A DNA stretch of 64,000 bases from an uncultured Blautia sp. (GCA_945864225.1 CAMBAL010000001.1:1-64000); one strand, 5' to 3'. Positions 8,523 through 19,218 are shown, counted from the first letter of the stretch. Numbers and translations: made by a program. The notes: generated by a model not told the origin, from the sequence alone.

Positions 8523-9638
8523 GTGACCGGAAATTGCATTCAGGACAGGCACTACATGGTTGATACAGGAAAAAAGATAGATAACATAATTCAGGACTAC
8601 ATTGACCAGGGCTGCTATTTTACGATAAATCGTGCCAGACAATATGGAAAAACAACAACACTGTATTTACTGGAACAGAACCTGAAGTATAAATATATTG
8701 TTTTAAGTCTGAGTTTTGAATGCGCAGATGAATACTTTAAATCTGCGCAAAACCTTGTCGAAGAGCTGATGATGGACATCAGTGACTCGCTGGAGGTACA
8801 GGGGATTTCGCCGGAGATTCTTAAGGAATGGAACAAACCGGTTTCAGAGCGCTTCCCACTGAGGACACTTGGCAGCAGAATTACAGGATTATGCAGAAAC
8901 TGTGACAGGAAAATCGTATTAATGATTGACGAGGTGGATAGAAGCTCAGATAATCAGATTTTTTTATCATTTCTTTCGCTGCTGCGCGAAAAATATCAGA
9001 AACAGCTGGCTGGGAAAGACTGTACATTTTATTCTGTGATTCTGGCAGGAGTGTATGATATCAAAAATCTGAAATTGAAACTGCATCCGAACGAGGAATC
9101 CAGGAATAACAGCCCATGGAATATTGCGGCTGACTTCCGTGTAGATATGAGCTTTTCTGCGGATGAAATTGCATCTATGCTCAGGGAATATGAAGCGGAT
9201 TACCGTACAGGAATGAATATCCTGCAGCTGAGTCAGAGTATTTACGAATATACAGCAGGATATCCCTATCTGGTATCCCGAATCTGCCAATTGATCGATG
9301 AACGTGTGGCAGGGAGTATGATTTATCCTGATAAAAAATCTGCGTGGACAGCAGAGGGATTCCTGGAAGCGATTCGTATACTGCAGAAGGAACCAAATGC
9401 GTTGTTTGATGATATGATCAAGCAGCTGCGGGAGTATCCGAAATTAAAGAAAATGCTGGAAAATATCCTGTTTCAGGGAGCAAGATATACGTTTGAAGCC
9501 GACAGTCAGATGATCAGTCTTGGAATCATGTTCGGTTTTCTGAAAGAAAAGAACAATATAGTAATTGTGGCAAATCGCATATTTGAAACGAAGCTGTATA
9601 ATTTCTTTCTGTCCGAAGAAGAAAGCAATGAATTATAA
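8523..9638 (+). CDS. AAA-like ATPase, frameshifted start and truncated C terminus
   Basis: The readable frame encodes 371 residues of the AAA-like domain family (PF14516-type), of unknown role. RARQYGKTTTLYLLE gives the nucleotide-binding loop and VLMIDEVDRSSDNQIF the Walker B. A good start signal (AGGAGGTGGG then ATG 8507) is in another frame. Seven A at 8510-8516 follow that ATG; with six A the gene would read MKKFHVTGNCIQDRHYMVDT, the usual family N terminus. So there is a +1 shift in an A7 tract. GTG 8523 has no ribosome binding site of its own. The protein also stops soon after IFETKLYNFFLSEEE, where family members I recall continue about 150 residues into a PD-(D/E)XK domain. It is probably a decaying gene, or one switched by slippage at the A7 tract. 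Confidence 0.8.
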   Translation: MTGNCIQDRHYMVDTGKKIDNIIQDYIDQGCYFTINRARQYGKTTTLYLLEQNLKYKYIVLSLSFECADEYFKSAQNLVEELMMDISDSLEVQGISPEILKEWNKPVSERFPLRTLGSRITGLCRNCDRKIVLMIDEVDRSSDNQIFLSFLSLLREKYQKQLAGKDCTFYSVILAGVYDIKNLKLKLHPNEESRNNSPWNIAADFRVDMSFSADEIASMLREYEADYRTGMNILQLSQSIYEYTAGYPYLVSRICQLIDERVAGSMIYPDKKSAWTAEGFLEAIRILQKEPNALFDDMIKQLREYPKLKKMLENILFQGARYTFEADSQMISLGIMFGFLKEKNNIVIVANRIFETKLYNFFLSEEESNEL

Positions 9639-9704
9639 TAAAAAACAGGTATTGAAGTAAACAATCAGAATAGTATTATCTGTTTTATGAGAAGGAGAAA
9701 ACCA

Positions 9705-10454
9705 ATGGACGTTCAGGAGTTTCAGAAGAAATTAGGGGAGCTCTGCCGGATGGCAGAGAGTCAGAATAAAACGGTGACTGCACAGCAGGTGCGGGAATTT
9801 TTTGGCGGAATGGAGCTTGATCAGGGACAGCTTTTAAAAATCATACAGTATCTGAAAGTGCAGGGAATCACCATAGAAGGTGCCGGGATTCCGGACACAG
9901 AAGGCGAAGAGAAAGAACCGGAGAGAAAGGCGATTCCTCTGACACCCGAGGAAAAAGCGTACCTGAAAGAATACCGGGAGGGCTTTTCTTCAATTGCACA
10001 ATCTGAGGAGAGTCTGGAGGAGCTTTTCCAGGCACTTGCTGATGGTAAAGAGGACGCAAAAGCTGCGCTTGCGGGGCGTTATCTTCCTGTTGCGGCAGAG
10101 CTTGCCGTGCAGATGAACTGTGAGGAAATATTGCTGGCGGATCTGATTCAGGAAGCGAATCTCTGTCTTCTGGATGCATTGATTCAGCCGGAACCGGTAC
10201 TTAAAAACGACGGCTGGCTGCGCAGGGAGATGATCCGGGGAATCGGAAAAGTTATTGAAGAACAGACAGAACAGAAGCTGAACGATGATTCGCTTGTGGC
10301 GCGGGTGGAGAAGCTGGATAACGCTATCCGGGAGCTGTCTGAAGATGAAGAGGACGGAAAAGCAAAATTCAGCGTGAATGAGCTGGCGATCATTCTGGAT
10401 ATGGATGTGGAAGAAATGAAAGATATCCTGCGATTGACAGGAGATGATAAATAA
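9705..10454 (+). CDS. Sigma-70-like protein lacking regions 3.1-4
   Basis: This 249-residue protein aligns by eye with housekeeping sigma factors over their first part only. Residues about 1-55 resemble region 1.1 (a small helical domain, FFGGMELDQGQLLKIIQYL). Residues about 115-160 resemble regions 1.2-2.2 (AALAGRYLPVAAEL, then LADLIQEANLCLLDAL, compare DLIQEGNLGL in RpoD). The end (FSVNELAIILDMDVEEMKDILRLT) resembles region 3.0. The aromatic and basic residues of regions 2.3-2.4 that melt and read the -10 element are missing, and there is no region 4. It could bind core RNA polymerase without reading promoters, but that is inference. Start at ATG 9705 after GAAGGAG; an ATG at 9687 lacks a site. 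GH51 abfA follows 55 bases later, perhaps in one transcript. Confidence 0.6.
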   Translation: MDVQEFQKKLGELCRMAESQNKTVTAQQVREFFGGMELDQGQLLKIIQYLKVQGITIEGAGIPDTEGEEKEPERKAIPLTPEEKAYLKEYREGFSSIAQSEESLEELFQALADGKEDAKAALAGRYLPVAAELAVQMNCEEILLADLIQEANLCLLDALIQPEPVLKNDGWLRREMIRGIGKVIEEQTEQKLNDDSLVARVEKLDNAIRELSEDEEDGKAKFSVNELAIILDMDVEEMKDILRLTGDDK

Positions 10455-10491
10455 AAAAGATCCTGTGCGTGACAGGAGACAAGAAACATAA

Positions 10492-12027
<1,536 letters not shown>

Positions 12028-12097
12028 GAATCAAATGTCTGGAGAAATTCCGGATAGCAGCTGTGAGTCTGGTCTTGTCTATACAGTATATAACAAT

Positions 12098-12145
12098 AAA
12101 TCCCACAATCAGTGAACCATCAGAACTGATTGTGGGATTTTGTAT
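12098..12145. terminator. Bidirectional terminator between abfA and the MATE gene
   Basis: AAATCCCACAATCAGT (12098-12113) and its exact complement (12125-12140) form a 16-bp stem. It has a T run on the plus side and A's on the other, as expected between convergent genes. Confidence 0.9.
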
Positions 12146-12183
12146 AGTTTGTATCATTATTTGCAGATTGGATAAATGGAAAA

Positions 12184-13521
12184 TTATGGCATTCGCCTTT
12201 CCAGCTTCCGGATGTACAGATAGTAAGCGATGCACAGAGGCACACATGCCCCCAGCCATGCCAGCGGATTGGCAGTACATGCGCCTGCAAAGCCAAAGTG
12301 CTGTGCAAGAAACAGGGCGGCTACGGCTCGCATAATCAGCTCCATGGTGCCGGCAATGGTGGGAACCAGGCTGTTTCCGAGTCCCTGCAGAGTAAAGCGG
12401 TAAATAAACAGCAGTGCCAGGATCCAGTAATTTATCCCGGAGATGGAAAGATATGTTTTGGCAAGTCTCAGTACTTCTGTTTCTCCTTTGCCTACGAAGA
12501 CAGCGGCAAGCTGGCTTCCCGCAAGGATGTTTACAGCGCCCATAATAATACTGAAGGAAACGGACATAAGGATACACTGGAAAACTCCTTTGCGGATACG
12601 GCTGATTTTGCCTGCTCCATAGTTCTGTGCGGAATAAGTTGCCATAGCGGATCCCATGGAATTGATGGGCATTGTGGCAATGGTGTCAATCTTCTGAGCA
12701 GCGGTATAGGCAGCAACCGCAACTGCTCCCAGCCCGTTAAGTGCAGCCTGGAGAATCAGAGCACCTATGGCAATGATAGACATCTGGAAAGCCATGGGAA
12801 GTGCCACCTTCAAATGCTGTATAATTTCATGGGAACTCAGGTGGAAATGTTTTCCGGAAACCCAGAGTGCCGGCATTTTTTTTCGAATAAATATACAGCA
12901 GCAGATGCCGGAAAGAAGCTGTGAAAATACGGTAGCCACACCGGCTCCGGCTACTCCCATGCGGAAAATCAGGATCAGCACGAAATCCAGCACGATATTG
13001 ATACAGCATGCCAGCACAAGGAAATACAGCGGAATCCGGCTATCACCAAGAGCGCGCATCATATTGGAAACCAGATTAAAAAGTACGGTTGCGGAAAGTC
13101 CAAGAAAAACTACTTTCAAATACGATTCCGCATCGTCAATGATTTCCGCAGGAGTGTTGAGAAGCTCCAGAGCAGGACGTGCAATAAAAAACGCGATTAC
13201 GGTCAAAATTACTGCAACAGCAGCAGAAAGAAGAATTCCTGCTGCAAAACTCTTTTTAACACCTTCTTCATCCCGGGCACCGAAGCGCTGAGCGGTAATG
13301 ATGGAAAGACCGGTGGTAAAGCCTATAATAAATCCCATAATAAAAAAGGTAAGACTTCCTGTACAGCCTACTGCGGCCAGAGCGTTTACGCCAATCGTGC
13401 GTCCAACGATCACAGTGTCCGCCATGCTGTAAAACTGCTGAAAAATATTTCCCGCAATCAGCGGAAGTGCGAAAAAGAGAATTAATTTAGCCGGATTGCC
13501 TGATGTCATGTCTTTTGTCAT
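12184..13521 (-). CDS. MATE family efflux transporter
   Basis: This 445-residue polytopic membrane protein belongs to the MATE/MatE family, which exports drugs or metabolites in exchange for Na+ or H+. It has about 12 hydrophobic segments in two halves. The opening (LILFFALPLIAGNIFQQFYSMADTV read in pieces) and the repeated motif VGVNALAAVG/GLGAVAVAAYTAAQ are typical of the NorM/DinF-like group in Clostridia. The start at 13521 follows GAGGGGG. The substrate cannot be told from sequence. It diverges from the AraC regulator at 13784, which may control it. Confidence 0.93.
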   Translation of the reverse strand: MTKDMTSGNPAKLILFFALPLIAGNIFQQFYSMADTVIVGRTIGVNALAAVGCTGSLTFFIMGFIIGFTTGLSIITAQRFGARDEEGVKKSFAAGILLSAAVAVILTVIAFFIARPALELLNTPAEIIDDAESYLKVVFLGLSATVLFNLVSNMMRALGDSRIPLYFLVLACCINIVLDFVLILIFRMGVAGAGVATVFSQLLSGICCCIFIRKKMPALWVSGKHFHLSSHEIIQHLKVALPMAFQMSIIAIGALILQAALNGLGAVAVAAYTAAQKIDTIATMPINSMGSAMATYSAQNYGAGKISRIRKGVFQCILMSVSFSIIMGAVNILAGSQLAAVFVGKGETEVLRLAKTYLSISGINYWILALLFIYRFTLQGLGNSLVPTIAGTMELIMRAVAALFLAQHFGFAGACTANPLAWLGACVPLCIAYYLYIRKLERRMP

Positions 13522-13658
13522 AATTGTTATGTCCCCCTCTTGTAATCAAATGGATTATCATACACAATTCGTGAAAGAAGTCCTGCAAATATTTATGCAG
13601 ATTCGTTCGGATTGTCACTCCATATTATCAAATTTATGAAAAAAAGAAATGTAATTTC

Positions 13659-13688
13659 TTGTTATTCAGATGTCAAATCATGTATACT
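13659..13688 (+). promoter_or_regulatory. Putative promoter of the AraC regulator gene
   Basis: TTGTTA (13659-13664), 18-base spacer, TATACT (13683-13688), about 95 bases upstream of the start codon in the divergent region shared with the MATE gene. Confidence 0.4.
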
Positions 13689-13783
13689 TGGAAATAGAAC
13701 CCTATATCAGACAGTCTGCAGAGAAATGCAGGAAATCGATGCTGATAAATTGGTGAACCAGAATATGATTCAGGAGAAAATGT

Positions 13784-14662
13784 ATGTGCGAGAATTCTTT
13801 TGATATGACTTATACGGATTTAAATCCGAGATTTTTGTATTCTTATCTGCTTACCAGAACAGAGCACAATACTGCCCACACCCATGATTCGATTGAACTT
13901 GTTATGATCCTTAAGGGAAAAGGCAGATTCCGCATAAATGAAAGAGAATATCCGGTGGAAGAAGGAAATGTGATCCTTCTGAATCCGGGAACCGTTCATT
14001 ACAGCTGCCCGGACCGGGAAGCCGGTGAGCAGCCTCTGGAATGTTATCTGGGATTTACGGATGTGGAATTTAAAAATTGTCCCAAAGGATTTATGCCGCT
14101 GTTTCATGATTATCAGATCATTACGAAGCTGCCGGATGGTCTTACGAAAGAAATGCACCATCTGTGTATGGCGATTGATCAGGAGGCAAATTCCTGTGAA
14201 CTTGGGAGATATTTTATGCTGAAAGCTTATCTCATTCAGGTGATCTGCCTTCTGGAGCGTTTTCAGAAGCAGGAAGATGAAATCGTGCAGAAGAAGGAAC
14301 ATGGCATGGGATATGAATTCCACTCCATTAATAAAAAATATATCGTACAGAGAATTATGGAATATATGGAATCACACTATCAGGAGAAAATTTCTCTTGA
14401 CCGCATTGCCGCAAATATGTATCTCAGTTCCTACTACATTTCCAGACTGTTCAAAAGCGAGACAGGGGATACGCCGATCAATTATCTGATCAGTCTGCGC
14501 ATGAAAAAGGCCAGAGAAATACTGGACGGAGCGCCGGATATTTCCATTCAGTCCGTAGCGGCAGCGGTAGGATACGAAGATGCCTATCATTTCAGTAAAC
14601 TATTTAAAAAGTATTACGGAATTTCTCCGCTGTATTATAAAGCGAGACTTCCGCAGCAGTAA
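13784..14662 (+). CDS. AraC family transcriptional regulator
   Basis: This is a 292-residue AraC/XylS regulator. The N-terminal cupin sensor (residues about 20-100) has HTHDSIELVMILKGKG and the turn LLNPGTVHY. The C-terminal double helix-turn-helix covers residues about 190-288, with KISLDRIAANMYLSSYYISRLFK and SIQSVAAAVGYEDAYHFSKLFK read in parts. ATG 13780 in another frame gives only a short peptide; ATG 13784 with AGGAG 7 bases upstream is the real start. It stands alone between a MATE exporter (divergent) and ABC genes (convergent). The ligand is unknown, but the cupin type usually senses sugars. Confidence 0.92.
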   Translation: MCENSFDMTYTDLNPRFLYSYLLTRTEHNTAHTHDSIELVMILKGKGRFRINEREYPVEEGNVILLNPGTVHYSCPDREAGEQPLECYLGFTDVEFKNCPKGFMPLFHDYQIITKLPDGLTKEMHHLCMAIDQEANSCELGRYFMLKAYLIQVICLLERFQKQEDEIVQKKEHGMGYEFHSINKKYIVQRIMEYMESHYQEKISLDRIAANMYLSSYYISRLFKSETGDTPINYLISLRMKKAREILDGAPDISIQSVAAAVGYEDAYHFSKLFKKYYGISPLYYKARLPQQ

Positions 14663-14742
14663 AGTCATTTTGCCATATATCATGGTCTGAGCCCATGTTC
14701 AAAGGTCATGATCTGTCTGTACTGATCAGTCATTGGCATGGA

Positions 14743-14798
14743 AAAAGAAGCTGCAGCATTTTCAGATTCATAAATTCTGTAATGCTGCAGCTTCTTTT
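14743..14798. terminator. Bidirectional terminator between araC-type gene and ABC exporter
   Basis: AAAAGAAGCTGCAGCATT (14743-14760) and its exact complement (14781-14798) form an 18-bp stem around 20 bases, with A and T runs on its two sides. Confidence 0.9.
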
Positions 14799-14844
14799 GT
14801 CAGTAGTTTTAATGGTTTATTATCATTATGGATACTGCTGATAA

Positions 14845-16755
14845 TTATCCATTATACAGCTGATAATACTTCCCTTTTTCCGCCAGCAGTTCTTCGTGGG
14901 AGCCGCGCTCGATGATCCGGCCCTGCTCCAGGACCATGATACAGTCGCTGTTGCGGACGGTGGAGAGGCGGTGGGCGATGACGAAGGTAGTCCTGCCCTG
15001 CATGAGTTTGTCCATACCGTTCTGCACCAGCTTTTCGGTACGGGTATCGATGGAACTGGTTGCCTCGTCCAGAATCAGCACAGGCGGATCTGCAACGGCT
15101 GCCCGGGCAATGGAGAGAAGCTGACGCTGTCCCTGACTTAAGTTGGCTCCGTTGTTTTTCAGCATCGTATTGTAGCCGTCCGGAAGGCGCCTGATAAATC
15201 CGTCTGCGTTGGCAAGTTTTGCTGCGGCGATGACTTCTTCATCTGTGGCATCCAGTTTTCCGTACCGGATGTTTTCCATGACAGTCGCGGTGAACAGGTT
15301 GGTATCCTGCAGGACAATACCCATGGAGCGGCGGAGGTCGGCTTTTTTGATTTTGTTGATGTTGATGCCGTCGTAACGGATCTTGCCGTCCTGAATGTCA
15401 TAAAAACGGTTCAGAAGATTGGTGATGGTAGTTTTACCTGCACCGGTTGATCCGACAAAGGCAATTTTCTGTCCGGGTTTTGCAAACATTTTCACATCAT
15501 GAAGTACGATTTTGTCCGGATTATAACCGAAATCTACTCCATCCAGAACCATGTCACCTTTCAGTTCAATATAATCGGTGGTATTTGTTGCTTTGTGGAA
15601 ATGTTTCCATGCCCAGCGGCCGGTCCTCTTTTCCGATTCTGTCAGTTTTCCGCCTTTTTCTGTAACGTTTACCAGTGTAACGTAGCCATTGTCTTCTTCC
15701 GGTTTTTCGTCAAGGAGATCAAAAATACGCCTTGCACCTGCCAGGGCCATAACAATACTGTTTAGCTGCTGACTGACCTGGTTGATCGGCTGGTTGAAGC
15801 TTTTATTAAAGGTCAGGAAGCTGGCAAGACCGCCAAGGGTGAAGCCGCCGAAACCATTGATTGCCAGGATTCCTCCAAAGATGGCGCAAAGCACATAACT
15901 GACATTTCCAAGCTGTGCCACAGTAGGCATCAGTATATTGGCGAATTTGTTGGCATTGTCGGCGCTTTCAAATAATGTATCGTTCAGTTCATTGAATTTC
16001 TCAATGCTTTCTTCTTCATGACAGAAGACCTTGACCACTTTCTGTCCTTCCATCATTTCCTCGATGTATCCGTTGATAGCTCCAAGATTTTTCTGCTGCG
16101 CCAGGAAATATTTGCCGCTCAGCGCCACGATTTTCCGGCTGACGGTAAGCATAAATCCTACCATGACCAGAGTCAGAACGGTCAGAGGAATGTTCAGGAT
16201 AATCATGCTCACCAGAACGCTGATGATGGTAATCACACTGGAGAACAGCTGAGGGATACTCTGGCTGATCATCTGGCGGAGAGTGTCAATGTCGTTGGTG
16301 TAAATAGACATAATATCGCCATGTGCATGAGTATCAAAATATTTGATCGGAAGCATTTCCATGGTTGCGAACATTTCATTTCGAAGATCCCGGAGACTTC
16401 CCTGACTGACGTAGATCATGATGCGGTTATAGGTATAAGTTGCAAGGACACCGATGGCATAAAAACAGGCAACTTTGCCGATCGCCAGTGTCAGAGGATG
16501 GAAATCCGGCGTACTGCTCTTCAGAAGAGGAAGGATATACTGGTCAATCAGCGTTTTGGTAAACATGGTTCCCTGAACATTGGCGAGTACGCTGATAAAA
16601 ATGCATACGATGACGATCAGGATATGGAATTTATACTTCCGGGAAACATACTGCAAAAGTCTCTTCAGCAGTTTCCCCGGGTTTTCAATTTTGGGTGCGG
16701 GACCGCGTCCTCTTCCGGGACCGTGTTTCATTCCTGCATTTGCCGGTCTGCTCAT
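14845..16755 (-). CDS. ABC exporter subunit with consensus ATP site residues
   Basis: This 636-residue half-transporter has one six-helix membrane domain (residues about 40-350) and one ATPase domain (about 390-630). Its ATPase motifs are canonical: Walker A GSTGAGKTTITN, signature ANLSQGQRQ, Walker B VLILDEATSSID with the catalytic Glu, and H-loop VIAHRLS. It pairs with the upstream gene, whose stop overlaps this start by four bases (ATGA), so the two are translationally coupled and form a heterodimer like BmrC/BmrD or YheI/YheH. A Gly/Pro/Arg/Lys-rich N-terminal tail of about 25 residues precedes the first helix. Substrates are probably drugs or peptides. The MarR gene upstream is the likely regulator. 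Confidence 0.95.
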   Translation of the reverse strand: MSRPANAGMKHGPGRGRGPAPKIENPGKLLKRLLQYVSRKYKFHILIVIVCIFISVLANVQGTMFTKTLIDQYILPLLKSSTPDFHPLTLAIGKVACFYAIGVLATYTYNRIMIYVSQGSLRDLRNEMFATMEMLPIKYFDTHAHGDIMSIYTNDIDTLRQMISQSIPQLFSSVITIISVLVSMIILNIPLTVLTLVMVGFMLTVSRKIVALSGKYFLAQQKNLGAINGYIEEMMEGQKVVKVFCHEEESIEKFNELNDTLFESADNANKFANILMPTVAQLGNVSYVLCAIFGGILAINGFGGFTLGGLASFLTFNKSFNQPINQVSQQLNSIVMALAGARRIFDLLDEKPEEDNGYVTLVNVTEKGGKLTESEKRTGRWAWKHFHKATNTTDYIELKGDMVLDGVDFGYNPDKIVLHDVKMFAKPGQKIAFVGSTGAGKTTITNLLNRFYDIQDGKIRYDGININKIKKADLRRSMGIVLQDTNLFTATVMENIRYGKLDATDEEVIAAAKLANADGFIRRLPDGYNTMLKNNGANLSQGQRQLLSIARAAVADPPVLILDEATSSIDTRTEKLVQNGMDKLMQGRTTFVIAHRLSTVRNSDCIMVLEQGRIIERGSHEELLAEKGKYYQLYNG

Positions 16756-18512
16756 AACTGATCACCTCCTGTAACGTTCTGGTCAAAATCTCCTCCGCCT
16801 TTGGTCTGGGAGTTGTATACTTCCTGATAGATCGGTTCGTTTTCCAGAAGCTCTTTGTGCGTTCCGAAAGCTGTTACGCGGCCGTTTTCCATGACAATGA
16901 TCCGGTCGGCATTTCTGATACTGGAAATACGCTGTGCGATGATCAGCTTGGTGGTATCCGGGATTTCTTCGGCAAAAGCACGGCGGATGCGTGCATCTGT
17001 TGCGGTATCCACTGCGCTGGTGGAATCATCAAGAATCAGGATCTTTGGTTTTTTAAGAAGGGCACGGGCGATACAGAGACGCTGCTTCTGACCGCCGGAA
17101 ACGTTGGTTCCGCCCTGCTCGATAAAGGTATTGTATTTGTCCGGCATACGCTGGATGAACTCGTCTGCACAGGCAAGCTCGCAGGCATGACGGCATTCTT
17201 CTTCTGTTGCATTTTTATTGCCCCAGCGGAGGTTGTCAAGGATCGTACCGGAAAACAGGACATTTTTCTGAAGTACGACAGAAACCTGATTTCGCAGGGA
17301 TTCCATATGGTATTCGCGGACATCAATACCGCCGACTTTTACCGAACCTGAGGTGACATCATAGAGACGGCTGATCAGGTTTACCAGACTTGATTTGGCA
17401 CTGCCGGTGCCGCCAATGATTCCAATGGTCTCACCGGAGCGGATGGAAAGATTGATGTCTTTCAGGACAGGCTCTTTGCTGTCTTTTTTATAGCTGAAAT
17501 CCACATGCTCGAAGGTGATGCTTCCGTCAGGGACTTCTGTAATCGGGGTTTCCGGGTCTGCCAGATCCGGTCTGTCGTTGAGGACTTCTGTGATTCGTTC
17601 TGCACTGGCCATACTCATGGTGATCATGACGAAGACCATGGAAAGCATCATCAGGCTCATGAGAATATTCATGCAGTAGGTGAGAAGACTCATAAGTTCA
17701 CCTGTGGTAAGAGAACTGCCGACAATCATTTTTGCCCCAAGCCAGCTGATGCCGAGGATACATGCATAGACAGTGAACTGCATGACGGGCATGTTGAGGA
17801 CGACGAGTTTTTCGGCTTTTACAAACATTTCATATACTTTGTTGCAGGCGGCCTGAAATTTAGTCGTTTCATAATCTTCGCGGACATAAGCCTTTACCAC
17901 ACGGATTCCGGCGATGTTTTCCTGTACACTGGCGTTCAGGTCGTCATATTTGCGGAATACTGCCTGAAAATATTTGGTGGCATGTGTCATGATGTAAATC
18001 AGAATCGCACCAAGGAAAAGAACCGCGATCAGATAGATGCTGGCAAGCTTCGCATTGACCAGAAATGCCATGGTCATGGCACAGATGAGGCTGGCCGGAG
18101 CACGGGTGCACATGCGCAGGATCATCTGGTAGGCATTCTGCAGATTGGTGACATCCGTGGTCAGACGTGTGATGAGACCTGCAGTGCTGTATTTGTCGAT
18201 ATTGGAAAAAGAAAATGTCTGAATGTTTTCAAACATGGCTTTGCGCAGGTTGCGGGCAAAACCAGTGGATGCGCGGGCGCCGTATTTGCCGCCAAGGACT
18301 CCGGTGAGAAGTCCGAGAAGAGCAAGTACTGCCATGACCGCGCCCATGCGGCAGATGTGGCCGATATCACCGGTTTCCACACCATTGTCAATGATGGATG
18401 CCATGATCAGAGGAATCATTGTTTCCAATAATACTTCGAGAATCATGAACAGAGGGGTCAGGAGGGAATCTTTTTTGAATTCTTTGACCTGTCCCAGTAG
18501 TGTTTTCAGCAT
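16752..18512 (-). CDS. ABC exporter subunit with degenerate ATP site residues
   Basis: This 586-residue half-transporter is the partner of the following gene. The membrane domain covers about residues 15-300 and the ATPase 330-575. Walker A is GGTGSAKSSLVN and the signature NVSGGQKQR is intact. The residue after Walker B is Asp (ILILDDSTSAVD) instead of the catalytic Glu, and the H-loop His is Gln (LIIAQRIS). These changes mark the non-hydrolysing site of asymmetric heterodimeric exporters. It starts at 18512 after AAAGGAG, 47 bases downstream of the MarR gene, so marR and both ABC genes form one operon. Confidence 0.95.
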   Translation of the reverse strand: MLKTLLGQVKEFKKDSLLTPLFMILEVLLETMIPLIMASIIDNGVETGDIGHICRMGAVMAVLALLGLLTGVLGGKYGARASTGFARNLRKAMFENIQTFSFSNIDKYSTAGLITRLTTDVTNLQNAYQMILRMCTRAPASLICAMTMAFLVNAKLASIYLIAVLFLGAILIYIMTHATKYFQAVFRKYDDLNASVQENIAGIRVVKAYVREDYETTKFQAACNKVYEMFVKAEKLVVLNMPVMQFTVYACILGISWLGAKMIVGSSLTTGELMSLLTYCMNILMSLMMLSMVFVMITMSMASAERITEVLNDRPDLADPETPITEVPDGSITFEHVDFSYKKDSKEPVLKDINLSIRSGETIGIIGGTGSAKSSLVNLISRLYDVTSGSVKVGGIDVREYHMESLRNQVSVVLQKNVLFSGTILDNLRWGNKNATEEECRHACELACADEFIQRMPDKYNTFIEQGGTNVSGGQKQRLCIARALLKKPKILILDDSTSAVDTATDARIRRAFAEEIPDTTKLIIAQRISSIRNADRIIVMENGRVTAFGTHKELLENEPIYQEVYNSQTKGGGDFDQNVTGGDQL

Positions 18513-18559
18513 AGGGATGCTCCTTTCATGAATTTTTTGCAGAGGATGAACAGTCGTTT

Positions 18560-18997
18560 TTACAGTGTTTCGTTCTGGAGATTTTGTTTCATCTGATGAA
18601 TGATCTCAAAAAAGAAATCCAGATCCTTCTGGGAAATCTGACCTTTCAGAAGCTGTTCTATCTGATTCAGATTCCGGATGATGCTGAGCTGAAAGCTGAT
18701 TCCTTTTTCCGTCAGGACAAGGCGTTTCAGACGGGCATCACTGGGGACAGATTCGCGGGTGAGAAAACCCCGTTTTTCCATAAGCTGTATAATTCCGGTT
18801 GCAGTGGAACGTGCAATGTGGAATCGTGCTTCCAGATCTTTTTGAAATATGTTCTTATCAGAATGATCATAAAGGTAGCCGATGACCCAGCTCTGCATCT
18901 GGGTAAGTCCGTCTCTTTCGCAAAGTGCGGAGATCCGGCGGCCGATTATGTTATCCAGAATGTGGATTTCATATCCGATGATTTGCCTGTTTTCCAT
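18560..18997 (-). CDS. MarR family transcriptional regulator
   Basis: This 145-residue winged-helix repressor heads the operon with the two ABC exporter genes. The recognition region reads KDLEARFHIARSTATGIIQLM (in parts) and the wing RESVPSDARLKRLVLTEKG, as in MarR/SlyA proteins. A palindrome just downstream of a consensus promoter precedes it, so autorepression is likely, with release by a compound the ABC pump exports. Start at 18997 follows AGAGG. Confidence 0.93.
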   Translation of the reverse strand: MENRQIIGYEIHILDNIIGRRISALCERDGLTQMQSWVIGYLYDHSDKNIFQKDLEARFHIARSTATGIIQLMEKRGFLTRESVPSDARLKRLVLTEKGISFQLSIIRNLNQIEQLLKGQISQKDLDFFFEIIHQMKQNLQNETL

Positions 18998-19023
18998 ACA
19001 TACCTCTTTTCTGAAAATGAAAA

Positions 19024-19053
19024 AGTTCGTGAACGAACTGTTAGTACACGAAC
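19024..19053. promoter_or_regulatory. Putative MarR operator
   Basis: AGTTCG-TGAA-CGAACT (19024-19039) is a palindrome. A second inverted pair, GTTCGTG (19025-19031) and CACGAAC (19047-19053), overlaps it. The site covers the expected transcription start of the marR-ABC operon, the usual place for a MarR block. Confidence 0.7.
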
Positions 19054-19056
19054 AAT

Positions 19057-19085
19057 ATTATAGATATGAAATGTCAGATTGTCAA
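19057..19085 (-). promoter_or_regulatory. Consensus sigma-A promoter of the marR-ABC operon
   Basis: Read on the minus strand: TTGACA (19085-19080), exactly 17 bases, TATAAT (19062-19057). Both hexamers are perfect, so strong repression would be needed to keep it off. Confidence 0.88.
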
Positions 19086-19169
19086 TATTGATATGTGGGG
19101 TTGATGTTGGACAGTAATGAATGGGCTAAAATGTTTGGAGATGATATTGGAATGCATGGAAGAAAGAAG

Positions 19170-19218
19170 AAAAGTCCTGAGTTCGGGGAAATGTGTTTCC
19201 CTGCAGGTCAGGACTTTT
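19170..19218 (-). terminator. Terminator of the EamA transporter gene
   Basis: AAAAGTCCTGA and TCAGGACTTTT form an 11-bp stem with a 27-base interior, lying 86 bases after the EamA stop and before the marR promoter. Confidence 0.75.

Noticed and set aside
13612..13803. 63-residue plus-strand ORF before the AraC gene
   Set aside because: It overlaps the promoter and ribosome binding site of the AraC gene and ends just inside it; composition is not gene-like and it has no start site of its own.
17505..18431. 308-residue plus-strand ORF inside the ABC gene
   Set aside because: It is the antisense shadow of a clear ABC transporter gene; Cys/His/Asp-rich nonsense with no domain.
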